DNA of 64,000 bases from Ophiodon elongatus (GCA_016806645.1 JACSYO010001861.1:457001-521000); one strand, 5' to 3'; shown: positions 25,468 through 37,960, counted from the stretch's first letter. A program made the numbers and translations. Notes: a model not told the origin generated them from the letters alone.

Positions 25468-27665
25468 ATGAAAGAAAAGTGAATCTCCCAGAGCGACTGT
25501 CTTGCATTACACGAGTACATAGGTGGACTCACCTGACCAGCATGAGACTCTGAACCAGGTCTGCAGCCAAAACCCCCGTCAAAGTTCATACAGGACAAGA
25601 CAAACTCTACAGCTTTGTCAACATTTATCGAGTCCATCTTGCCCTTGGGAGAAGGAGAGGACCGAGAGTCATCTTCAGATTACAAAGTGTTACAGTGTTG
25701 AAAAAAGGGAAATACTTGAGAAAGAACATGACATCCATACCAGTAATGCAAGTGTAGCAACAGCACAGAAAGAAAATCTTGTGTCTATTTCTCCTGTAAC
25801 GACAAAGCATTGCAATTGTAACAACACAACATTATACTAGTATTTAAATACTATATTTAAAGCAAACTATAATCTAAATAAATGAGAACTGCGATATTGT
25901 TTTACTGAGATTTCAGATGCAAGCCCAATGTGACAGCAATTACTTAAATCATATATTTGTACAAATATATTTGAAAAGGAATCAACTTGTGGTGTAAATT
26001 GTGGGCTGGCATTGCCTATTATTTTATCACCTGAACTAAAATTATTGTGTGCTTTTCATTCACTGGTTTTTTTCCCCCATTTGAGGAGCGCTCACCCCAT
26101 TTGTCCCCAGCAAATGAGCCATCTTCCTGCTGCAGCCCTTTAATGTACTCCACCACTTTGTCCACATCAAGCGCATCCACATTGTCATATAAGCAAAGGA
26201 TCTGAAGAAGAAATAAAAAAATGAATAAATGATTAAACCAAAACTAAAAAGTCAAAACTTAGATAAGACATAACGGACGAATTGAGAAGTTTTGCTGGGA
26301 GTTACATAAAAATATCACTTTAATCATAAAGACCTCAGGGAAACAATATATATATATATATATATTTATATACATATATATATATACAGTTTGTAACAAA
26401 TTCCAACCTCTTGCAGCATAAATGTTGATGAGGAAAAAAAGAATAAGTCCATTAATCAGTCAGATTTCATGGAGTCACCTGGACGGCGCTGAGGGTGTAG
26501 AGCAGGTGGGGGTCGTGTCCGATGCTGGCGCTGATGCCTCCACACTCATGCTGACAGGCTTTGATGAAGTCTATGATCTCCTGCCGGTTCATCCGGGGCA
26601 GCTGCCCCATCAGGTCCATGACAGTCAGCCCCCAGTAGATGCCGCTCATCCTCAGGTACTCCGACAGCGTGTACTCCTGGACAAACACAAACAGGCCATG
26701 AATGAACAGGAGAGCAGGACCTGTTTACCGTACAGCCCATGTAAACGGGGGTTCCCCTTGTTTATTCCGTAAAAGAATAAATAAGTTTTTGAACTTTGCA
26801 TTAAATAGCAAATTCCTGAATTTTGTATAATTAACACAGCAAAAGCCCATGTGTACAACATAGACAGGGTTTATATGCAGAAAAACAGAATAATTAAATC
26901 TAAAACCAGGAAAAAATATAGAGGGGGGTTGGGAGGGGGGGTTGAGCTCAAGGCTCAGTGCAGGACCGTTAACCTCTTCCACACAAACCTGGGAAACCCA
27001 TGTGCATATGACCCTGGCTTTGAACACGGGATCATTGTCCTGTTGAAACAGAAAAGGATCTCCCACCCAAAACCGTTTCACTGCAGTTGTCTCAAAACAT
27101 TCCCAGAGCAAAAGCACACTGAAGCAAGTGGAAAGTAAATAAAATAAAATAAAATAAAATAAAAACATCAACCCCCCTAAGGTGGCTGTTTACTCACATA
27201 GTCATCCTTTTTGGAGCCGTAGGCAGCGATGTAGTCTGCATGTTTGTCCAGCAGCAGCGTGCTGGGGGCGTCAGGCTTAATGATGACATCTTTCACTTGG
27301 GTACCCTGACATCAAACACAGCAACACATTTAAAACATACAACAAAACGGACCTCGTTTGAACGAGACGCAACTACAACTCCCCTCATGTCGCTGTCAAC
27401 CTGAGTAAACCCGTAGTCTGTAGCCAGCTAACGCTCATGCGTTGTTTTCAGATTGTTCTCTCGACGAGCTACATGCTACTGATGCTACTGATGCTACATT
27501 GTGTTGACTTTACTACAAATAGCTGCTTTCACACAATAACGTCAACGGTGGCGCTACAGTTGGACAGAAGGAAGACAAGTGGACATTTCCATGTACTTCG
27601 GCTCTAATGTTATCTTAGACTACTCTGACTAACTATGACAATAACAACATGACACCGGTTACCAT
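23221..27665 (-). CDS. RABGGTB: Rab geranylgeranyltransferase beta subunit, complete, nine exons
   Basis: Catalytic beta subunit of Rab geranylgeranyltransferase (GGTase II), which with the alpha subunit and Rab escort protein attaches geranylgeranyl groups to Rab C-terminal cysteines in the cytosol. Coding exons: 27,663-27,665 (ATG only, donor GTAACC), 27,198-27,305, 26,479-26,676, 26,096-26,201, 25,741-25,793, 25,533-25,643, 25,001-25,126, 24,529-24,678, 23,221-23,361. They total 996 nt, in phase at every junction, giving 331 residues plus stop, the same length as human. Visible prenyltransferase repeats include 'FDGGFGCRPGSESHAGQ', 'CERQLPSGGLNGRPEK' and 'CQDEETGGFADRPGD'. Zinc ligands are the D and C of 'LPDVCYSWW' and the H of 'DPFHTLFG'. 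The exon 7 donor is GTTTGC, a weak but legal GT site. Candidate AATAAA signals on the minus strand occur at 22,450 and 21,950. ACADM lies upstream in the same orientation, as in human. Confidence 0.97.
23940..24290 (+). mobile_element. LINE-type 3' tail fragment inside RABGGTB intron 8
   Basis: The stretch ends with 'TTTCGTCGTCTCAGTACCTG', 'GGGCAATAAAGTT' and short (AATCT)-like reiterations, a typical decayed fish non-LTR retrotransposon 3' end. It lies in the plus orientation, antisense to RABGGTB, between exons 9 and 8. No coding capacity remains. Confidence 0.6.
25434..25466. repeat. Poly(A) run of about 33, RABGGTB intron 6
   Basis: A pure A run on the plus strand (poly(T) on the gene strand) starts about 67 bp downstream of the exon 6 splice donor. 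It may be a retroposon tail or a simple repeat. Confidence 0.9.
26346..26390. repeat. (AT)n tract, RABGGTB intron 3
   Basis: AT dinucleotide run with a central TTATATACAT interruption, close to self-complementary. Similar AT tracts occur at 29,686-29,706 and 60,098-60,121. Confidence 0.85.
27137..27167. repeat. (AAAAT)n tract, RABGGTB intron 2
   Basis: About six AAAAT units just downstream of the exon 2 donor on the gene strand. Confidence 0.85.
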
Positions 27666-27760
27666 TCTGAAAGTGTTCGCATGATCAGGCTTCTTCTTCT
27701 TCTTCTTCTACTTCTTCTTCTTCTTCTACTTCTTCTTCTGTGGATTCGGCAGACTAGACG
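27666..27760 (-). promoter_or_regulatory. RABGGTB: RABGGTB 5' UTR/promoter with (CTT)n tract
   Basis: Upstream of the initiator ATG (27,663-27,665) the gene strand is rich in GAA triplets (TTC on plus, 27,690-27,740, interrupted by CTA). The exon 1 to intron 1 border ATG/GTAACC fixes the start. The exact transcription start site is not visible. Confidence 0.6.
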
Positions 27761-27959
27761 CGGCATTGCTGCCCTCTACTGTTTGTTAAATCATCCGTTT
27801 AACAGCAGTCTAGATTTTAGATTTTAGATTTTTATGTGTGCAGATATTCTACCAGTTTCTTCCGAGTATCTGAACATTTTTCTCCTTTGAAGTGAGTAAT
27901 TATTTCATATTTCACAAAGCCAGCCACCCCTAAGCCCGCAGAGCCTCGGCCTGGTTATG

Positions 27960-28400
27960 ACTACTGCATCTGTTTCTGTTGCCTTTTCCACTTTTCGTTT
28001 GCATTGTAAGATCTCCCCTTTTTTTTCTGATTCATATGTATTCTATCACATTTCTTTGACCTGACTTGTTTAGTGATGTGTATTCTGATAATCCGTATTG
28101 TAGGGTAATTTCTACTTCTTTTACAATAGCAGCATTCTTTGCCAAGTAATCTGCTTTCCTGTTTCCTTCTGCACTCGTGTGCTGGTACCCAAATAAAACC
28201 CACCTCACACCCTGCTTTCTGAACTCTGTATGTTTGATAACATTTGATATCAGTCAGTATCTCAGGTGTGGATTTGGAGTTGATTTCTCTTATTTAAGTT
28301 AATGCTGCAGCTGAGTCACTGAATTGTCTGGTTTATTGTCCTCTACTCAAAGTGCCCATAATATTGCCAGCATCTTTGATGTGAATGCTGAAATCTGGTC
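27960..28400 (-). mobile_element. LINE fragment with ribonuclease H-like domain
   Basis: The minus strand reads 'GFIWVPAHECRRKQESRL' at 28,145-28,203, matching the 'F-WVPAH-G--GNE-AD-LAK' block at the end of retroelement RNase H domains, with G-NE-AD decayed. Further upstream (about 28,310-28,330) a 'SDSAAAL'-like stretch corresponds to the 'DS-AAL' catalytic-aspartate motif of the same domain. RNase H-bearing LINEs belong mainly to the I/Nimb-like group. Frameshifts show it is inactive. Confidence 0.65.
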
Positions 28401-29994
28401 TGATTTTCTATGTCCCTTTTTAACTCTTAATTCAAGAATGGTAACTCCAAATGCCATTTTCCTACTCTCTGGATCCTTTGATCCTTCTGTATAAATGTGT
28501 AAATATGCTATTATTCAGTATGCAAAAGTCAAATTCAGGTTTTGCTCACATTGATATTAATAATTAGAATTTCCTCCATGCTAGATTTTACTTTACTGCC
28601 AGAGTTTGTTTTGGCCTATCTTACTCTTCCCAGGCGTTCAAAATGATGATGCAGCAGGAATTCTATTGAAAAATGTTTCACAAAGTCCTTTTCTGTTCAT
28701 CAAGTATTTAAATTCAAGTTTACATCTTGTACTTTCCATGTCTATCAGAGAGTTTTTGTTATGAATGGGAAATCAAATCTTATCTCTCGGAGTACAGAAT
28801 GACTACAGTTTCTATCTTTTGTGTTCTTCTAAACAAATTCAAGGTTGAAACCATCGACTGCCCTGTGATGCATCGAGACCTCAATAGAGAGCTGCAGCGA
28901 TGACGTGTTTTTGTAGACCAACCCAGAAGATAGCATCGCACTGATTCCCTTGACATGAAGCCAATGAGATTTTTACCACTGAATTTTGGTTTATTGCAGA
29001 AAATAAGCTCTGTGGCAAACACACATTTACATGTTTTGTTTAGCAGGATAATCTTCACAAATGATCACCACAAGGGTGAATGCAATCAGTTAAGTGAAGT
29101 AAAAAAGCAAATGTTAGGCTATAAACAAACTACACCACAGTTGCACGGTTGCACTTGACAGGCGGACAGCAGGACTCTGGTGGGCCAAGAGGAGGTGGAC
29201 TCTGTGTTTACATGATGGTGCTGCTTGCTGCTTGTTAGGGTGCCCGAGCGGCCATGGGGGCAAATGAGCCGATCAGGAGTCAAAAAGCAGTTTTGGATGA
29301 CGCTTCATTTTATTTTTATTTACATTTAACCGCCACCCAACGGTCCCACCAGTCTCTACCGGTCTCCACCCATTCCCCTCGACAAACCAATTGAGCTCTT
29401 TTTATACTCCTGGTGACTCCAATTAGACCAGACCTACCATCTAGAGGTCAGTTTATCTGTACCAAAATATGTACAATAAATATTTACACGATTTTACTAA
29501 CCCCCAAAACATCCATATTAATTTACCCCCATTTATACTTCCTATAAATAAAGTAAATTATACATCCATAGTTATATTTAAATAAACACAGCAACACATA
29601 TCTTCACTTCCCTCTACCCACGTCCTCCAGTTGGTATTTCCCGTAACTATAAATGGGTAGAAACAGGCAGAGGTAAGTTGTTGCAATATATATATATATA
29701 TATATACAATATTGTTCGGCCACCTAACTAGACATTTACCACAATCAAGTTCAATCTGTCACTCACTGCAGTTGTCTGTTTGTTGGCAGGAGAACAGAGG
29801 ACCTCTCTGTGTCCCAGCTGAGCACATGTCTCCCAGCGTCCACAGTCCAACAATAAATACATACAATAACCTTGTGCCCTCCTTGGGTCCTTCTTCACAC
29901 CACATCTCACGCACTATCCGTGGTCTAGGTAACGGTGGTGCTCAAACATCAGTTTATGGACAATTATTTTCCTATTGTTGAATGTTTAACGTGA

Positions 29995-30130
29995 CGATGT
30001 CGGCCATATTATCTGCCCAGAGAATTGTTTTTGTTGCTGCTGTTTAGGTTCCTTGTGATGAAAATTAAAAAATGCTCTCCAGGAATGAACTACTGTTTTT
30101 GTTCTGTTTTATTTGCATGTGTTTGTTGTG
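29995..30130 (+). repeat. Dispersed repeat module shared with 61,435-61,565
   Basis: Both segments share 'GGCCATA(A)TATCTG(T/C)CCAGAGA', 'TTTTTGTTGCTGC(T/C)GTTTA' and a following 'AAAAAATGC' phrase. The second lies in a HECTD3 intron and continues into a CATTTCGTTG...ACAATAAA retroposon-like tail. Confidence 0.65.
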
Positions 30131-30634
30131 TTGACAATGGGCTACAACAGAATTTAATATATACACAACATGACCGTAAAGGCAGATTAATGGTTGAATT
30201 AACATAAAATACATTTTATTAATCCCACCAAGAGATAATAAATACAATTCACTATCTAGAACAAAGAACTGCTGCTAAGGACCTTATTTTCTAAATCAGA
30301 AAACATTTTCAGACAACATGCATTTTTACAGTTGGATTTGTACAGATATAGATTTAATTGGTTCTGCTTGGTTTATCATCATCAACTTCAACCTCAAACA
30401 CCAAACTGTCATATAAACAACTTAACAGATTCATGTCCAGACTTCTATCAAAAGCAGCGGCGTTTGTGCCTGACAGCAACTATTTACAACCTACAGATGG
30501 TGTAGCCTGACAGAACACGGTCATGTGATCTTTTGCCTGAATGTGGTGATCCTCAACTCAACAAGTCATAAAATAAGGCTAGGCTGTGAGGGAACATGTG
30601 TTTGTCTGCTGATAAAAGAAATAAGCAAACAAAC

Positions 30635-33600
30635 CTCAGCAATAGCTTTGCCAAAGGTCTTCCTCTCTAGTGCATAATTGGTAGCTTCTTCAAGGGCCCT
30701 CTGTGCCAGGCCTGTTGCTCCTGCTGCCACCTGCAATGCATTAAATGCATGAGTAACATCACAGACACAAATCTTCAGTGACTAATACAATTAATCATGG
30801 GAGTTTGATTAAAAGCGCAAATTTGTTTGGTTGCAGCAACAGAACATCAGATATTGGGAGATGTAGGAAAAAATAGCTTTGATTTTGTGATGTATAAAGG
30901 TGCACTAGTTAATAATCTGTGGATAAGCAACATTTATTTTTTAATTTTATTTTACAGATATTTAATGGAAGAATATTGGAGCGAAGTTGATCAGTTTAAA
31001 TTTACATATCCAAAGGTTTCCGTTTCTGCTGCAAGAAGACACTGTTGACTAGAGTTCACTGTTAACAAGGTCCTGCTATGGCAAGACCCTCATAAAATAT
31101 GTTTTATAATAGAAATGTAAGAACAAGAAAATAACTGCTGATTATGCTGACTCTTTTAAGGATGTGCATGGCCAAACTAGTGTTTTTATATCGTAAATGT
31201 TATTTTCTTGATACAATTTATTTTTTTTTACTCTTAATCCATTCAAAATATTTTGAAAATAAACTCTGATAAATAAACTCTGATAAATACAAATTAATTC
31301 CTGTTTTTTTTTAATAACAAAAAAATTGTTCTTAGATCTTAGGAGGAACACAAGACACATTAATACATGTTGTTACACATGTCCAACTACGATTTAGTTA
31401 CAGATAGGAGACTTACTGGTGGCCTGGTGTTGTCAAAAGCACCCATGGCAATCTTGAATCCAGATCCCTCTCCAATCAGGACGTTTTCCTTCGGTATCCT
31501 CACATCCTCAAAGGTGATGCCTCTGGTATCAGAGCACCTCTGACCCATGTTCAACTCCTACAAGCGCAAAACAAACGCATGTTATCTTGTAGTGCACACA
31601 TCAGAGTTCATTATTGGACAACCCTGACTGGAAAGCAGACTCCCACACACAGTTTCCCTCTCAAATATAATCTAATTATATCTCATAATGATTTATATGG
31701 CACAAATCTAAAAGTAGAGTTGATAATGCACCCCACAGGGAGAAGAACATGTTCCTCTGAACTTAAAGTCTCAAATAAACCTGGCAACTACACATATTTT
31801 ACTGTCGTAAGTGTTGGGAGCACACATGTAATAACATGCATAGTTACATATAGATATGAAAGAAACACAATACTGAAGCAAGTTTCCATTTACTTTAAAG
31901 AGCTCTAAGAGATTGCGATTGAAGCTTGGTCAGCCATAAAAAATATCCTCAAATGTTTGAAAAATATATATAATGCTATTTTTTTTCAAAGTGACTTCGC
32001 TTACAAAACTAGATTTGTTACAATGTTTCTAACCTCCAAGAAAAAATACTGATCTTAATACTAAACCAGTTGACGTGTTCGAGAACAAAATAATTTAGCT
32101 TCAGCTTACCTTTCTTCCTATTTGGATTCCTGGAGTGTCAGCCTCCACAATGAAGCCAGTAAAAGCCTTGCCGGTTGAACATTTAGGATCTGCGTTCGTG
32201 CGGGCCAGGAGGAAGTACCTAGGAATATAAAAGAGGTATAAGAGTTCAGATAACCTTCAGAGCAACGGGCAGACGTTCTTGTATTCATTATCTTTAAGGA
32301 TATGTATATATAAAAACTCAGGTGCCAGGTTTATTAGGTCCACCTAGTTAAAGCTAATGCAGTCTAATACAAAAGTTCTGCAATGAGTCCTGCATCCGTC
32401 CTTCATGAAGGTTATGATGTGAAGTTTTTGTTGAATCAAAACAGCATCACGAACATAAAGTGTCAACAGAGTATATATTCTGAGTGTACAATAAGAATAG
32501 TAGTGAGTACACACCAGTTAGCTTTCCCGCCATTGGTGATCCACATCTTCTGCCCGTTAACAACATATTCATCGCCCATCTTTACAGCTCGGGTCTTGAG
32601 GCCGGCTACATCGGAGCCCGCTCCAGGCTCTGTCACACAGTAGGCCTGCGGAAAACACAGCACACAACATTAGTGATTATTTATTTTTGCCGGTGTCATC
32701 AGCTCACAGTAGTAAAGTAGCACTATGATATGTCAGGGCTCATGTTCCTGCCTTCACAAGGATCCCCGTGTTGCTTTTAATCCTACAAAGACGGTTACAC
32801 TTGAGAACCTGGAGCCAACAAATACGGAAACGATTATGAAATAGTTGTTGGCTCATATGACTAATCAAAAAATCTACTCGTCATTGCAGCTCTACTATTC
32901 AACACGTTATGACGCAATTAACTGGAATTCAAACACCACGTACACATATAGGGAAGTAAAACATTATTATATATATTTGATACATTAAGCCTATTCGAAC
33001 GTAGAGTACTAGTCTTAGTAGCATTAAACTTGTAATGCAGTCTTTGGTAAAAAGTAAAAAGATTAGATGAGCAGAGAAGAAAATAAGGAAAATCATTAAG
33101 ATATACTCAAGTAAAGTCCAAAAAATGCCCCATTACTTTATTAAATACTTACACACATCAGAGGCTCCTCAGTCATCCTTCCCAGGTATTTCTTCTTCTG
33201 TGCGTCACTGCCAGCTAAAATAACAGGCATTTGCTGTGTGGGAGAAACAGACATAACTTTATTTTAACTGAGCTACAACCACTGTTATTAATCATTGTTG
33301 TCAATGAATCACACTCTGGAAATATTGATTATATTTGACTAAAGACATATTAATCAATGGGGATAGTTTTGAGACATTCACCACAGACACCTCTATGAAG
33401 TGGTGGATAAGGGTGGGTGTTTGGATATTATTTATATTTAAACCCTTTTCAATGCCATTTATCGATCCGGTGGATTAACGGTAACCGTATCTGTACTTTA
33501 TCATTACTGTGCAAAACAAGGGAATCAATTTGGAAAGGGATTACAACTTATTTCTATTTTCAATATGACAACATATTGTTTACAGTAAAGTCAATAGAAA

Positions 33601-36158
33601 CAAATCATTAGTCCAGACAACACTGAGGTTTGAAATGTATGACTGGAAAGAAATGGAGGGACTACAGTTTCACAAATCTCAAAGAAGAATTTGGTGGACA
33701 TTTTTTGGGATTCAAACAAACCAACCCTTTAGAAACTGGTGAAATGCAAATGAAACGCTAGCAACCCTACGAAACGACAACTTACTCCCAGAGAGTTAGC
33801 CTCAATAGCGGTCTGGACTCCGGTGCAGCCATAAGCCAACTCTTCTGTGACGAGGCAGTTATCAAAGATTGACAAGCCCAACCCACCTGAAAACAGAGAG
33901 ACAAACATAACAGGGTTTGAAACGGACGTCAGCCAACTTGCATGAAATAAACCATTTCCACTGATATAAAAAAAACTGTCTTCAACACACTACGGCTGTG
34001 ATGCAATATCACACACCAAAGTGTGGCTATTGTTTAGTTCATCATCTATAAACTGAATTGATGTGAGACAAGATGGCCGACCACAAAGGAGGCACCCAGG
34101 ATGACGTTATGCAAAAGTTTGATCTTTTTCATATTGGAAAAGACAATGAGCAAGAAAACAACATACCATATTCCTGTGAAATGTGACCGTTCATCAGACC
34201 AAGCTCCCATGCTCTCTTGATGATGGGAATAGGATACTGCAACATGAGGTATACATGATGTTTAAGAGTTATTCAAACTTTTTGAGACCCAATTTGAGGA
34301 GAAATTCTCATTATAGCAACAGGCTGAAAAGTAAGAAAACATTAAAAAGCTATGTAATACTGAACTTTGCTTATGACCTATTGGGGGAGGTTGAGGCATG
34401 TGCCCGCAACGTCACTAAGTGATGCAGACAGAAAATACATAGTACGATAACATTTCAAAGCCTTTACATCAGTAAACCTATCAAGTCAAGCTGTATTAAT
34501 AATTCATTTTACACTAACTGCCAGCTAATCTTTGTGCTATACTCACTTCACCACTCCTGTCATAAGCAGCTGCAGCAGGGACGATCTCTTCACGTGCAAA
34601 CCTCCTCGCTAGCTGTTGGAACTCCTTTTGCTCATCTGTCAGCTCTGTTGGCCAAAGCAGTACAGAAAGGAGGAACAATTACAGCGACCAATAATTATTT
34701 CGTTGTACATATGGGCAAGGGATCATTGTTTTAAAGCAGGTATGACAAAATGTGACGGTATCCTTTGAAAATGATGTAACGCTTCCTCCATCCTACTCAC
34801 CAAAGGAGAAGCCGAAGGATGCTGGTTGGCCTGAGTTAGATCCTTCAACACCGACTGCAGCAGAACTGTATCTCTGCAGCCGGATCCCAGAGCGCACGCT
34901 GGCTTTGATAACCTGTGGACGGAGAGCGAAATCAGCTACAAACGCACCTGATTTTACTGCAATAAGTTCAGTTAGTAAAACATTAGCTAGCCCCAGTTTG
35001 CGTCTTTGATGCATCACAATTGCATTCACAGAGCGAAGCATGATCAAATTATAAATAAATACCATGTTTGAAAAACACGGCGATCACTTAAACATTTAGT
35101 TCTCAAGTTACGGCATTTTACAAATCACTAAAGTCACCTTTTCACCATCTGGTTAAAAAAAAATATGAACCCATTTCTTAAGCTGCAAATGTACTTTTAT
35201 CCAGCCATCAGGAAATGAAACACAGGTCATTATGACCTGTTTACACTAGCTCTAAGCAGCTTACAATACATAATTAAAACTACCAATGACAAGATTTGCA
35301 TTAATCAATAAAAATACATTCTTTTCTTAAGTATTTTTGGGACAGTGGCAAAAAATAAATAGTCTGTATCTTTGTAGACCAGCTGCTGTAATCAAACAAC
35401 AAAGGGATGTGTTTCTGCCATATGGATCATCAATGATCTGCAATTAGTATCGGCGTCAAAACAAAACGTGTTTAGGAATCTCTAAAAGTTTTATTCACCC
35501 TTTTTTCTTTTGTGCTGATGCGATCTACTGCTTTTACTACTGAATACATCTACTACTACTATTACTACTACATCTACTCCGTTTTTAGTCATTTCACCAC
35601 TGCTTTGCGATTGATTTCCAACACATTTTCTGCAGGAAATGCATTTTCAATCAAAAGCACATTTCATCAAAAATAACTGCTGTAGTATAGCAAGGAGGAG
35701 CCCGCTGGTGTGTGAAAGAAGTTTAGTCATGCTACACTTCATAACAGTGAAGTTATTGAATATTTTTTGTAGACTGTTTTCCGCATTAAACTTTGTTGAC
35801 GGTCCCTGAGCTCTCGTCTCACAGCCGCCGCTCATTGAGACCAATGTTGTTTATCCAGCTCGCAGAACGGCCCGTTTTGGTAAAATGAAGGTTAATTAAG
35901 GTCGTAGCTTGTTGTTTAACTTATATATCTATGGTTACAGAGAGGTGTTGATTGTATTTTAACACCGTTTCGCTAACGAGTTATTGATCCGGGAAATCCG
36001 AATCTGTGAATATCTTTCCGACTTTACCTAACTCAATTTAGGCTAGGTGGACGAAAATTGACTAAAACTATGAACACATGCCGGTGAATTGAAGCTGTTG
36101 TAACGATACGTACCTTATTGAGGAGCATTGTTAACGGTCGACACTTCACAAGCCGCAT
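30635..36158 (-). CDS. ACADM: Medium-chain acyl-CoA dehydrogenase, exons 1-10, 3' end missing
   Basis: Mitochondrial FAD enzyme of fatty-acid beta-oxidation (first dehydrogenation of medium-chain acyl-CoA; electrons pass to ETF). Exons: 36,114-36,158, 34,801-34,912, 34,547-34,644, 34,167-34,236, 33,786-33,886, 33,153-33,233, 32,515-32,645, 32,110-32,218, 31,417-31,557, 30,635-30,730, in phase throughout (328 residues). Exons 1-2 give a basic, Ser-rich mitochondrial leader; the start may be MRLVK (36,158) or MLLNK (36,128). Exons 3-6 give the N-terminal helical domain. Exon 7 carries the acyl-CoA dehydrogenase signature ('GAGSDVAG') and the FAD-contacting 'MWITNGGKANW'. Exons 9-10 begin the C-terminal helical domain and stop at 'LERKTFGKAIAE' with donor GTTTGT. 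The remaining ~105 residues, with catalytic Glu401 (human numbering, in 'YEGT'), are not found downstream. Either this is a truncated pseudogene or the assembly lost the exons. Confidence 0.93.
35268..35530 (+). repeat. Dispersed repeat family, copy 2 (ACADM intron 1)
   Basis: Diverged copy of the element at 16,560-16,945. Its central part (35,337-35,400) is nearly identical to 46,735-46,795, which marks the left edge of the second duplication unit. Confidence 0.7.
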
Positions 36159-36400
36159 ACACAGACTGAACCCAAACCTTTGTCCTACATGGAGACGATG
36201 CGCCTCTCAGCCAATCACAGCAGCGGGTTTTGATCACATGCCGTTACTCGTCACCCGGTAAATGACTTTTCCCCCAGTTAGCCCTCACGTTACGTGATCA
36301 TAACCTAACAACGCGTTATATACAGTCAATAAACATAACCCACCCAAAATGTTGATATATTCTTGTAGGTCACTCACACGCAGTGGATTCCACTTTGTTT
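36159..36400 (-). promoter_or_regulatory. ACADM: ACADM promoter region
   Basis: Upstream of exon 1 the gene strand has an inverted CCAAT box (ATTGG; CCAATCAC on the plus strand near 36,213) and a CATGTGATC element near 36,235. A second copy of this promoter plus exon 1 lies at 46,805-47,165, so the pair can be aligned directly. Transcription start is not visible. Confidence 0.6.
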
Positions 36401-36579
36401 ATATGTTACTGCAAAGTGGTTAAAGTGACATATTGTGACTTCACACTTCGTTTATCCATGGGGGGATTTTTCCATCACCTTACCCACAGTCTATGACCTT
36501 TCCCTGCCATGTTTAGCGTTCACTCTCAATACATGTTGCATTTTCCCGCAACACTTTTGCGTTATCTCGCAACACTTTT

Positions 36580-37530
36580 CGTGTTCCATTCCATCTCAAC
36601 TGTTAGTGTTAGTGAGGTGCTACAAAACCTGTCTGAACAGATAATCAACATGGAGCACAAACACTCAGACTCCCTGCTCATTGTTCTTGGGGACTTTAAC
36701 AGAGCAAACCTCAGAAAAAAGAACAAAATACAGACAGCATATTAAGTGTAGCACCAGGGACCAAAACACACTGGACCACTGCTACACTGTAATAAAGGAC
36801 GCCTATCGCTCAGTCCCCCGAGCAGCTTTGGAACTCTCTGATCTTTGTCTGGTTCATCTTCTCCCGACCTTCGGGCAGAAATTCAAATCTGCACCGCCCG
36901 TGGTCAAGACTGTGAGGAGATGGAGCAACGAGGCAAAGCTGGAGTTACAGGCCTGCTTTGTCTGCACTGATTGGATTGTTTTGAGGCTGCTGCTACAGAC
37001 CTGGATGAGCTCACTGACACTGTGATATCGTACATCAGTTTTTGTGAGGACATGTGTGTAACAACTAAAGAATTCTGCACATACAACAACAATAAACCCT
37101 GGTTTACTGCAAAACTCAGGCAACTTCGTCAGGCCAAAGAGGGGGTCTACAGAAGTGGGGAAGGATCCTGGATAACCAGGCCAGAAATCAACTGACAAAG
37201 GAGATTAGGCTAACAAAGAGGAGCTACAATGAACAGTTTGAAAACAGGTTTTCAGCCAACGACCCTACGTCAGTTTGGAGAGGCCTGCAGGACATCAACT
37301 ATAAGAGACCACACCCCACCAAAACTGTGGAGAACAATCAACTGGCTAATGAGCTGAATGTGTTTTACTGCAGGTTTGATAAGCCCACTTTCACCACCCC
37401 TCCACCACCCCACCCCAACTGCTCTGTAATTAATCAACCACCTACTCCCCCTGACACCTCCTCACCTCTCCCAACCGACCCCCCAACTGCTCTGACATTA
37501 AACAACCACCTACCACGATCCATGTAAACC
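36580..37530 (+). mobile_element. L2/CR1-type LINE, endonuclease part
   Basis: Interrupted plus-strand frames read as an apurinic endonuclease C-terminal part: 'SLLIVLGDFNRANL' (the GDFN catalytic motif, near 36,680), 'KCSTRDQNTLDHCYT' near 36,740, then a linker of Lys/Arg-rich helices and 'NELNVFYCRFDKPT'. Stops and frameshifts interrupt it. Its probable RT continuation is displaced to 41,237-42,625 by the elements in between. Confidence 0.75.
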
Positions 37531-37960
37531 TGTGAGGCTAGAAAGCAGAAAGACTCCGGAGAAGGAGCAAAGTTAGTAATGTGCATTGATGGGACATGAA
37601 TTCATACAGAAGGAGAGAGAGAAGAGGAGAGAGGAGCTCAGTGTATCCTAACATGTCCCCCAGCAGTCTAGGCCTACAGCAGCATATCTAGGGGCTGGAC
37701 CAGGGCAAACCTGAGCCAGCCCTAACTATAAGCACTATCAAAGAGGAATGTCTTAAATCTACTCTTAAATGTGGTGACTGTGTCTGCCCAACGGACTGAA
37801 AGTAGAAGCTGGTTCCATAGAAGAGGAGTTTGATCACTGAAGGCTCTGGCTCCCATCCTACATTTTAAGACTCTAGGAACCACAAGTAGCCCCGCGTTCA
37901 GTGAGCACAGCTCTCTAGGGGTAATATGGTATTATAAGCTCCTTTTAACCACACCCTCGA
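37531..37960 (-). mobile_element. LINE 3' region, antisense fragment
   Basis: The reverse complement of this stretch matches the 3' portion of the plus-strand LINE at 39,840-40,430: shared phrases on opposite strands include 'GGCTGGCTCAGGTTTGCCCT' and 'TTAGGATACACTGAGCTCCT'. It therefore forms an inverted pair with that element. Confidence 0.75.

Larger units (their letters stand above)
27761..30634. other. RABGGTB-ACADM interval lacking the expected ACADM terminal exons
   Basis: This interval should hold the last ACADM coding exons (about 105 codons, including the 'IFGGNGF' and 'YEGT' motifs). I read both strands and find neither motif nor any exon-like GC-rich block. Instead there are a LINE ribonuclease H fragment, an AT tract, and repeat modules shared with 61.4 kb. 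No run of N is present, so an open assembly gap is not marked. Confidence 0.7.

Noticed and set aside
23362..27662. SNORD45-type snoRNAs in RABGGTB introns (present in human)
   Set aside because: I searched the introns for TGATGA...CTGA pairs with closing stems on the gene strand and found none that fit.
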